From: Agromyces luteolus
GTDB taxonomy: Bacteria; Actinomycetota; Actinomycetes; Actinomycetales; Microbacteriaceae
Direction: 5' to 3'
Assembly: GCF_009729855.1 (NCBI RefSeq)
Contig: NZ_WODA01000006.1
Coordinates: forward strand, 62,001 to 126,000
Length of the DNA: 64,000 bases
Made by a program: the position numbers and the translations under genes. The notes beneath the pieces were generated by a model. The model did no database searches, had not been told where the DNA came from, and was given only the letters and a program-made list of their open reading frames with translations. This document shows, piece after piece, positions 57,892 through 64,000 of this stretch (its first letter is position 1; each line of letters opens with the position of its first letter).

Positions 57892-60654
57892 ATGCACATC
57901 GCACGTTCACGCCTTGCGGCGCTGGTGGTCGGAGCCGCGGTCGCGGCATCCGTCATCGTCGCGGGGCCCGCTGCCGCCCACGATGGCGTAGACCACGGTG
58001 ACGAGGTCTCGGCCACGACGTGGGCCAACTACGAGCGCGTCAGGCTCGCCGGCACCCAGGGTGTCGGAGAGCCGATCGACCTCGCGGTCCTCCCCGACTC
58101 CCGAGTCCTCCACACGACGCGGAACGGCCAGCTCCGCCTCACCGACCCCGCACAGGGCACGACGACCACGGTCAACACCATCGACGTCTACTCGAACTCC
58201 GAGGACGGCCTGCAGACCGTGACCCTCGACCCGGACTTCGAGGAGAACGGCTGGGTCTACCTCTACTACGCCCCGCGCGAGATGGAGGCGCCGTACCCGG
58301 CGACGACGCCGGTCGGATCGGCGCCGAACACGCTCCCGGCCGGGCAGGACGCCTCGTACTGGGACCAGTGGAAGGGCTACAACCAGCTCAGCCGCTTCAC
58401 GTGGGACGCCGAGGCATCCGCGCTCGACCTGTCGACCAAGCAGGACATCATCAAGGTCGAGGTCCAGCGCGGGCAGTGCTGCCACGTCGGGGGCGACGTC
58501 GCCTTCGACGACGAGGGCAACCTGCTCCTCTCGACGGGTGACAACACGCCGGCCAGCACGCCGGGCGCGAGCGGCTACGCGCCGAACAACGACCGTCCCG
58601 GCTACAACCCCGGCTTCGACGCGCGCCGCGGTGCGGGCAACACCAACGACCTGCGCGGCAAGATCCTCCGGATCGACGTGCAGGACGACGGCAGCTACAC
58701 GATCCCCGAGGGCAACCTCTTCGCGCCGGGCACGGCCGAGACCCGCCCCGAGATCTTCGTGATGGGCGTGCGGAACCCGTTCCGCATGGACTTCAACACG
58801 GTCACGGGCGCCGTCACGTGGGGCGACTACGGCCCCGACGCGGGCACGGCGAGCGACCTGCGCGGCCCGATGGGCTACGTCGAGTGGCAGTCGACCACGA
58901 CCGCGATCAACGGCGGATGGCCGTACTGCCACGGCCCGAACGCGAACTACAACGACTGGGACTTCGAGACCGCGACCCAGGGCGAGTGGTTCGACTGCGA
59001 GGGGACGCTCATCAACACGAGCGCCTACAACACCGGCCTGGACCAGCTCCCGACGGCGACCGAGCCGCAGCTCTGGTACGGCGACCGTCCCGAGCACCAG
59101 CCGTGGCCCGAGTTCGGCTCGGGCGGCCAGGCCCCCATGGGCGGCCCGACCTACGTCTACGACGAGGAGAACCCCTCGGAGACGAAGTTCCCCGAGTACT
59201 GGAACCACAAGACGTTCATGGGCGAGTTCTCGCGCGACCGCGTGTTCGTCTTCTCGCAGGACGAGGGCGACGGGCCCGTCACCAAGATCGAGGACTTCCT
59301 CCCGAACGCCTCGCTGAACGCCGCGGGCATGCCGCCGTGGGACAACGTGATGGACATGGAGTTCGGCCCCGACGGTTCGCTCTACGTGCTCGACTACGGC
59401 GACGGCTTCTTCCGCCCGAACCCCGACGCAGGCCTCTACCGGGTCGACTACGTCGTGGGCACGAAGGGACCGCGCGTCATCCTCGAGGCCGCGCCCACGT
59501 CGGGTGAGGGACCGCTCGAGGTCGACTTCGACGCCTCGGACTCGACGCACCCCGACGGGCTCGCGCTGAGCTACGCCTGGGACTTCGAGGGCACGGGCAC
59601 GTTCGAGGAGGGTGACGCGACCGCGTCGCACACGTACGCCGAGGACGGCCAGTACCAGGCCCGCGTGCGGGTCACCGACGAAGGCGGACGCGTGAGCCTC
59701 GCCTCGGTCACGATCACGGTCGGCAACACCGCGCCCGTCGTCGAGATCGTCTCCCCGGCGAACGGCTCGTTCGCCGACTGGGGCGACGAGATCGAGTTCG
59801 TGGTCGAGGTGACCGACCCCGACGAGACGATCGACTGCGACCGCGTGCTGTGGAGCTACGGCCTCGGCCACGACAACACGCACACGCATCCGCTGTTCAC
59901 GGGCAACGGCTGCACCGCGACGATCGAGATGGCGCTCGAGGCCGGGCACGGCGAGACCGAGAACATCTACGCCCAGATCGGCGCGTCGTACACCGACGCC
60001 GGCACCGACACCGCTCCCGCGCTGACGGGTGACGACGTCGCGCTGCTCAACCCGCGCGCACTGCAGGCCGAGCACAACGACGCACGCAGCGGCGACGTGA
60101 CGGTCGTCGACGACGAGTCGGCCGAGGGCTTCCGCCACCTGGCGGGCCTGGACGCCGGCGAGTGGATCGCCTACCAGCCGGTCGAGTTCGGCGGCATCAC
60201 CGGTGCCACCGTCCGCGCCTCGGGTGAGGGCGAGGTGTCGCTGCACTGGGGTGACGCCGATGCCGACGCCTTCGCGACCTTCGCGGTCGACTCCGAGGGC
60301 TGGGCGGATGTCTCCGTGCCGCTCGTGACCGTGCCGGAAGGCACCGGTCGCGTGGTCGTGACCTCGACGGGCGGGGTCGTCCTCGACCAGTTCGTGTTCA
60401 CGACGTCGACGGACGACATCCGGGCTCTGCTCGCCGCGCTGAAGGCCGACGGCAGCATCACGCGCGGCGTGGAGGCCTCCTTCGGCGACGTCCTCGCCGA
60501 GGTCGACGCGGCCCTCGAGGCCGGTGACACGGCCACGGCCATCGCCCGGCTGCAGTTCATCGTCGACAAGACCCCCCAGCGGGTGCGCACCGACGCGGAT
60601 GCGGCGGCGCTCATCATCCGGGCGGCCGAGGCGGTGATCGCCGACCTCCAGTAG
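57892..60654 (+). CDS. Secreted glucose/sorbosone dehydrogenase-like protein with PKD and FIMAH domains
   Basis: The 920-residue exported protein has a Sec signal (LAALVVGAAVAASVIVAGPAAA, ~7-28). The propeller of the GSDH (sugar dehydrogenase, PQQ-type) family spans ~40-520: NTIDVYSNSEDGLQTVTLDPDFEENGWVYLYYAP, CCHVGGDVAFDDEGNLLLSTGDN, FVMGVRNPFRMDFN and MGGPTYVYDEENP. A PKD domain follows (~530-605, YAWDFEGTGTFEEGDATASHTY), an Ig-like domain (~610-720), a CBM6-like region (LDAGEWIAYQPVEFGGITGATVRASGEGEV, ~750-835) and a helical FIMAH-like end (~845-920). A role in oxidising extracellular sugars, together with the upstream isomerase, is inferred. Confidence 0.88.
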   Translation: MHIARSRLAALVVGAAVAASVIVAGPAAAHDGVDHGDEVSATTWANYERVRLAGTQGVGEPIDLAVLPDSRVLHTTRNGQLRLTDPAQGTTTTVNTIDVYSNSEDGLQTVTLDPDFEENGWVYLYYAPREMEAPYPATTPVGSAPNTLPAGQDASYWDQWKGYNQLSRFTWDAEASALDLSTKQDIIKVEVQRGQCCHVGGDVAFDDEGNLLLSTGDNTPASTPGASGYAPNNDRPGYNPGFDARRGAGNTNDLRGKILRIDVQDDGSYTIPEGNLFAPGTAETRPEIFVMGVRNPFRMDFNTVTGAVTWGDYGPDAGTASDLRGPMGYVEWQSTTTAINGGWPYCHGPNANYNDWDFETATQGEWFDCEGTLINTSAYNTGLDQLPTATEPQLWYGDRPEHQPWPEFGSGGQAPMGGPTYVYDEENPSETKFPEYWNHKTFMGEFSRDRVFVFSQDEGDGPVTKIEDFLPNASLNAAGMPPWDNVMDMEFGPDGSLYVLDYGDGFFRPNPDAGLYRVDYVVGTKGPRVILEAAPTSGEGPLEVDFDASDSTHPDGLALSYAWDFEGTGTFEEGDATASHTYAEDGQYQARVRVTDEGGRVSLASVTITVGNTAPVVEIVSPANGSFADWGDEIEFVVEVTDPDETIDCDRVLWSYGLGHDNTHTHPLFTGNGCTATIEMALEAGHGETENIYAQIGASYTDAGTDTAPALTGDDVALLNPRALQAEHNDARSGDVTVVDDESAEGFRHLAGLDAGEWIAYQPVEFGGITGATVRASGEGEVSLHWGDADADAFATFAVDSEGWADVSVPLVTVPEGTGRVVVTSTGGVVLDQFVFTTSTDDIRALLAALKADGSITRGVEASFGDVLAEVDAALEAGDTATAIARLQFIVDKTPQRVRTDADAAALIIRAAEAVIADLQ

Positions 60655-60662
60655 GCACCACC

Positions 60663-60691
60663 GCGGCGGCGGGGCGCGTCCCCGCCGCCGC
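60663..60691 (+). terminator. Terminator of the dehydrogenase gene
   Basis: GCGGCGGCGGGG and CCCCGCCGCCGC form a perfect 12 bp stem with a 5 nt loop, 9 bp after the stop. Confidence 0.8.
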
Positions 60692-60756
60692 GCACCAGGC
60701 CGGTGCGGTCGGGAAACGACCTTGGCGGGATCCGCCGGCCGCACCAAGAACGGATC

Positions 60757-60784
60757 GGGCCGTGTCCTCCTGAGGGCACGGCCC
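60757..60784 (+). terminator. Second hairpin downstream of the dehydrogenase gene
   Basis: GGGCCGTG (60757-60764) and CACGGCCC (60777-60784) pair perfectly. It is followed by GTTCCC. It may act as a back-up terminator. Confidence 0.6.
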
Positions 60785-60843
60785 GTTCCCATGCCCGCCG
60801 GCGGCGGGCCGTTCGGCTCTGCCGCACAGCGCGCGTTCGGGTC

Positions 60844-60849
60844 TACGCT
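60844..60849 (+). promoter_or_regulatory. -10 hexamer for a leaderless transcript
   Basis: TACGCT ends 6 nt before the ATG of the holin-family gene. Confidence 0.45.
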
Positions 60850-60855
60850 TCGCCC

Positions 60856-61248
60856 ATGATCCGCTTCCTGATCAACATCGCGATCTCGCTCATCACGGCG
60901 GCCGTGGGCCTGCTGGTCACGTCCTGGATCCTCCCGGACTTCCACCTCGACGCGGCCGGGTTCATCGTGGCCGTGCTCGTCTTCACGATCGCGCAGGCGA
61001 TCCTGGCGCCCTTCATCTTCAACATGGCCCGGCAGTACGCCTCGGCGATCCTCGGCGGCATCGGGCTCGTGTCGACCTTCGTCGCGCTGCTCATCGCGTC
61101 GCTGTTCCCGAACGGCATCCGCGTCGACGGCATCGTGACCTGGATCCTCGCGACGCTCATCATGTGGATCATCACGGCGCTCGGCACCTGGCTGCTCGGG
61201 CTCTGGTGGTTGAAGGGCCGCGTCGAGGAGCGCCGCGCGAACCCCTGA
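60856..61248 (+). CDS. Phage-holin-family (superfamily IV) membrane protein
   Basis: The 130-residue protein has four membrane helices: FLINIAISLITAAVGLLVTSWILPDFHLD, GFIVAVLVFTIAQAILAPFIF, ASAILGGIGLVSTFVALLIASLF and a last one before the basic end (LKGRVEERRANP). This is the widespread bacterial PF04020-type family, named after phage holins but usually chromosomal. It converges on the ABC transporter operon with a 2 bp gap. Confidence 0.8.
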   Translation: MIRFLINIAISLITAAVGLLVTSWILPDFHLDAAGFIVAVLVFTIAQAILAPFIFNMARQYASAILGGIGLVSTFVALLIASLFPNGIRVDGIVTWILATLIMWIITALGTWLLGLWWLKGRVEERRANP

Positions 61249-61250
61249 GG

Positions 61251-62351
61251 TCAGTACTCCGGGCGGTACGCGAGCACCGGACCGGCGACCGACACGCGCA
61301 CCTCGGTCCCGCGCGGCACGAACTCCGAGGCGGTCACGCGCGCCCGCAGGCTCACGCCGTCGGCGAGCGCGAGGGCGAGCATCGCATCGTGCCCCGTGTA
61401 CTCGACGTCGGTCACGATCCCGTCGAGGGCCGCGGCGCCGGCGACGGATGCCGCGTCCGCGCGCACCACGCGCAGCTCCTCGGGGCGCACCAGCACGGTC
61501 ACGTCGGCGCCGTCCTCGGGCGCGAGCCCCGCCGCATCCGCCACCGGCATCGCCCGCAGCCGGCCGATCGAGGTCGCGACCTCGTCGCCGTGGAGCACTC
61601 CGCGGAGGAAGACGGCGTCGCCGACGAACCCGGCCACCCACGGCGTCGCGGGCGTGCGGTAGACCTCCTCGGGCGTGCCGAGCTGCAGCACCTCGCCGCC
61701 GCGCATGACCGCCACGCGATCTGCGACCGACAGCGCCTCGGCCTGATCGTGCGTGACGAGGATGCCGGTGACGCCCTCCGCCCGGAGCAGCTCGCGCACC
61801 GCGGCGCGGAGGTCGGCGCGGAGCATCGGGTCGAGTGCGCCGAACGGCTCGTCGAGGAGCACGAGCTCGGGGCCGGCCGCGAGGGCCCGGGCGAGCGCCA
61901 CGCGCTGCGCCTGCCCGCCCGAGAGCTGCCCGGGCGCGCGGTGCGCGAGCGGCGCGAGGTCGACGAGGTCGAGGAGTCGCCGCACCTCGTCGGACGTCGC
62001 CGCGCGACGGGCCGCCCGCGCCGAGCCGCGCCCCGCGAGCATGCCGAACGCGACGTTCTCGGCGACCGTCAGGTGGGGGAAGAGCGCTGCGTCCTGCGGA
62101 ACCCAGCCGATGCGCCGCTTCTCCGGCGCGAGGTGGATGCCGTGCGTGGTCACCATCCGCTGCCCGATGCGGATCTCGCCGGACTGCGCGCGGAGCAGGC
62201 CCGCGATGGTGCGCAGCAGGGTCGTCTTGCCGCATCCGCTCGGCCCGACGATCGCGAGGAGCTCGCCGTGCGGCACCTCGACGTCGACGGCGTGCAGCAC
62301 GGGCCCGCCCTCGTAGCCGACCGTCAGGTCGCGCACCTCCAACCGGCTCAT
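61251..62351 (-). CDS. Fbp/PotA-type ABC transporter ATPase
   Basis: The 366-residue ATPase has Walker A VGPSGCGKTTLLR, Q-loop WVPQDAALFPHLTV, signature LSGGQAQRVALARAL, Walker B LVLLDEPFGALDPMLR and an H-loop in LVTHDQAEALS. The ~120-residue C-terminal TOBE domain (~245-366) is typical of FbpC/PotA/iron and polyamine importers. The ATG overlaps the permease stop by 4 bp. Iron(III) is the commonest substrate of this subtype; thiamine or phosphonate types are alternatives. Confidence 0.88.
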   Translation of the reverse strand: MSRLEVRDLTVGYEGGPVLHAVDVEVPHGELLAIVGPSGCGKTTLLRTIAGLLRAQSGEIRIGQRMVTTHGIHLAPEKRRIGWVPQDAALFPHLTVAENVAFGMLAGRGSARAARRAATSDEVRRLLDLVDLAPLAHRAPGQLSGGQAQRVALARALAAGPELVLLDEPFGALDPMLRADLRAAVRELLRAEGVTGILVTHDQAEALSVADRVAVMRGGEVLQLGTPEEVYRTPATPWVAGFVGDAVFLRGVLHGDEVATSIGRLRAMPVADAAGLAPEDGADVTVLVRPEELRVVRADAASVAGAAALDGIVTDVEYTGHDAMLALALADGVSLRARVTASEFVPRGTEVRVSVAGPVLAYRPEY

Positions 62352-63955
62352 GCGATCGCCTCCCTGGCGGCCTCGCGTCCGGCGCGCGTCTCGGGCGCGA
62401 TCGCCTCCCGGGTCGCCTCGCGTCCCGCGCGCGCGTCGGAGAGCAGGAACGCGGGCACCGCGGCGACCAGGAGCAGTGCGACCGCGTAGGGCGCGGCGGC
62501 GCCGTAGGCGGAGATGTCGGTGCGCTGCCAGAGCTCGACGGCGAGCGTGTCGGTGCCGGTCGGGCGCAGCATGAGCGTCGCGGGCAGCTCCTTCATGGCC
62601 GAGACCGCGGCGAGCAGCGCGGCCGCGAAGATGCCGGGACGCGCGAGGCGCGCCGTGACCGACCACCACGTGCGGGCACGCGAGTTGCCGAGCGTGCGCG
62701 ACACGTCCTCGAGCGAGGTCGGCACCTGGCCGGTCGCCGAGCGGATCGACCCGATGGCCTTCGGCATGAAGAGGATGCCGTAGCCGAACGCGAGCACGAG
62801 CGCCGTCTGGTACAGCGCCGGCACGACGCTCAGCGAGAAGAACACGAGCGACAGGCCGACGACGATGCCGGGGAGGCCGAGCGCGAGGTAGCCCGCGGAC
62901 TCGATGCCCCGCACCATCCGCCCACGGTGGCGCGCAGCGAGCACGCCGATCGGCAGGGCGAGGGCGACGGCCACCAGGGCACCGCCCGCCGAGAGCAGCA
63001 CGGTGTTGCCGATCGCCTGCGCGAGGTTCACGCCGTCGAACGCCTGCAGCGTCTCGGCGGTGAGCACCCGGCTGAGCAGCACCGCGACCGGGACGAGGAC
63101 CGCTACCACGGGGACGAGCGCGAGGAGCAGCAGGCCGGGCGCGGTCCACGGCCCGAGGCGGGTCATCCGTCGCCGCCCTGCCGCCGGGGCGGCCTGGATG
63201 CGTCGTGCCGCGCGCCCGCGCGCGACCTGCTCCCCGAGCACGACGAGCAGGGCGAGCCCGACGAGCAGCACCGCGAGCACGGCGGCCTCGTCGCGGCTGA
63301 AGCTCGCCGAGTACGCCTGCTGGATCGCGGTCGTGAGCACCGGGAAGCGGAACAGCGCGACCCCGCCGAAGTCGCTCAGCGTGTAGAGGCAGACGAGCAG
63401 TGCGCCCGCGAGCACCGCCGGCCGGATCTGCGGCCACGTGCCGAGCATGAACGAGCCGAACGGCCCGCGTCCGAGCGTGCGGGCGACGTCGTCGAGACCG
63501 GTGCTGCCGATCCGCAGCGCCGCGGCGACCGGGAGCGTGACGTACGGCACCGAGACGAAGCTGAGCACGAGCCACGCGGCCCAGAAGCCCTTCATCGACG
63601 GCTGCCAGGCGAGCCATCCGTACGCCGCGAGGTAGGAGGGCATCGCGAGCGGAAGGGCAGCGAGCACGGCCCACGCGCCGCGCCAGCGCAGCCGGGCGCG
63701 TGCGAGCAGGAACGCGCTCGGCACGCCGAGCGCGACCGCGGTCAGGGTGACGGATGCCGCGAGCAGCACCGAGTTGCCGACGAGCAGCGGGATCCGTGGC
63801 CGGTCGAAGACCGCGGCGAGCTCGGCCGGGTCGGCCGAGAGCACGCGCACCACGAGGTGGATGACCGGGATCGCGGCGAGCGCGACCGCGACGAGGGATG
63901 CCGCGATGAGCCCCCACGGGCGGCGGGGGCTCGCTGTCGCGACTCGATCGGTCAT
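62348..63955 (-). CDS. Fbp-type double-domain ABC transporter permease
   Basis: The 535-residue protein is a fused dimer with ~12 helices. Two coupling loops with the EAA pattern are visible: TGLDDVARTLGRGPFGSFMLGTWPQIRPAVLAGALLV in the first half and TSLEDVSRTLGNSRARTWWSVTARLARPGIFAAALLA in the second. The C terminus carries two near-identical copies of a ~13-residue unit, (R/D)AGREATREAIAPET and RAGREAAREAIA. GGACCTGAC precedes the ATG. The solute-binding protein, expected just upstream, lies beyond the window's right edge. Confidence 0.9.
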   Translation of the reverse strand: MTDRVATASPRRPWGLIAASLVAVALAAIPVIHLVVRVLSADPAELAAVFDRPRIPLLVGNSVLLAASVTLTAVALGVPSAFLLARARLRWRGAWAVLAALPLAMPSYLAAYGWLAWQPSMKGFWAAWLVLSFVSVPYVTLPVAAALRIGSTGLDDVARTLGRGPFGSFMLGTWPQIRPAVLAGALLVCLYTLSDFGGVALFRFPVLTTAIQQAYSASFSRDEAAVLAVLLVGLALLVVLGEQVARGRAARRIQAAPAAGRRRMTRLGPWTAPGLLLLALVPVVAVLVPVAVLLSRVLTAETLQAFDGVNLAQAIGNTVLLSAGGALVAVALALPIGVLAARHRGRMVRGIESAGYLALGLPGIVVGLSLVFFSLSVVPALYQTALVLAFGYGILFMPKAIGSIRSATGQVPTSLEDVSRTLGNSRARTWWSVTARLARPGIFAAALLAAVSAMKELPATLMLRPTGTDTLAVELWQRTDISAYGAAAPYAVALLLVAAVPAFLLSDARAGREATREAIAPETRAGREAAREAIA

Positions 63956-64000
63956 GTCAGGTCCAGCGTAGGCGTGCGGGGCCGGGTTCCCGCCGGGTCG

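Noticed and set aside
57907..62235. A 1442-codon open frame on the minus strand opposite the secreted dehydrogenase
   Set aside because: Composition is that of an antisense shadow (Val/Arg/Asp/Gly-rich, no domains). The plus-strand gene has a signal peptide, clear domains and a terminator.
1..64000. tRNA, rRNA, insertion sequence or prophage genes
   Set aside because: None recognised. The holin-family protein at 60.9 kb is a common chromosomal membrane protein, not evidence for a phage.

Overview
The window is about 70% G+C, with dense, frequently 1-4 bp overlapping genes. The codon context GCG-GAT-GCC (Ala-Asp-Ala) recurs, REP-like repeats are present, and coenzyme F420 genes are abundant. 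This fits an actinobacterium of the Microbacteriaceae type (Agromyces/Microbacterium-like). The assignment is inferred from gene style and content, not from a marker gene; no rRNA or tRNA gene was seen.

Layout. 0-1.7 kb: end of an alcohol dehydrogenase, then cofD (F420 biosynthesis). 2.3-8.6 kb: a minus-strand catabolic operon (zinc-type dehydrogenase, OsmC-like, CaiB/BaiF CoA transferase, amidohydrolase-2, LigB and LigA-like extradiol dioxygenase) divergent from a NitT/TauT-type solute-binding lipoprotein. 8.7-11.5 kb: an accessory patch with small membrane proteins, a BrnT-like toxin-antitoxin pair, hairpin repeats and a probable frameshifted gene. 11.7-18.0 kb: a tightly coupled minus-strand operon (alpha/beta hydrolase with no Ser in the nucleophile elbow, hydantoinase/dihydropyrimidinase-type amidohydrolase, luciferase-like flavin/F420 oxidoreductase, NitT/TauT ABC ATPase and two permeases, RidA-like protein). 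18.3-21.3 kb: a three-gene FecBCD-like cassette that best fits the proposed F420-0 importer. 21.4-27.8 kb: a PPOX-family flavoprotein, an ABC exporter with a LolA-like protein, and gamma-glutamyltranspeptidase. 28.0-33.7 kb: fgd, cofC, cofE, an F420 oxidoreductase, a GntR regulator and a second cofE. 33.8-41.3 kb: housekeeping and envelope genes (cell-wall-binding repeat protein, exonuclease III, Ser/Thr kinase, SDR, AlkD-like, GNAT). 41.5-44.3 kb: a second NitT/TauT ABC system. 44.4-56.4 kb: membrane, lipoprotein, deacetylase, DUF6421-SDR, PIG-L, hydrolase, GlcD-like and MFS genes. 56.6-60.7 kb: a Tat-exported TIM-barrel protein and a large secreted glucose/sorbosone dehydrogenase-like protein. 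61.3-64 kb: an Fbp-type ABC importer cut by the window edge.

How the parts may work together. A palindromic site of the form TGGAT-N5-ATCCA lies in the divergent 7.2-7.5 kb promoter region (two near-perfect copies) and upstream of the 18.0 kb hydrolase operon. Weaker versions precede the F420 operon (32.0 kb) and the GntR gene itself (32.85 kb). The simplest reading is one FCD-type GntR regulator coordinating uptake and degradation of an unidentified, probably N-containing cyclic substrate with supply and recycling of F420 (Fgd regenerates F420H2, CofC/D/E build it, the FecBCD-like cassette may import F420-0). The luciferase-like enzyme in the catabolic operon has no flavin reductase beside it, which fits F420H2 use. 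The shared motif and the gene order are seen in the sequence; the pathway and substrate are inference.

Three repeat families occur. One long palindrome lies at 0.5 kb. A GGTCGAG..TCGACC family has three copies, one of them inside the coding region of the F420-0 permease. A third repeat lies in frame inside cofC. Many genes start 6-7 nt after a TAnnnT hexamer, the arrangement of leaderless transcripts.
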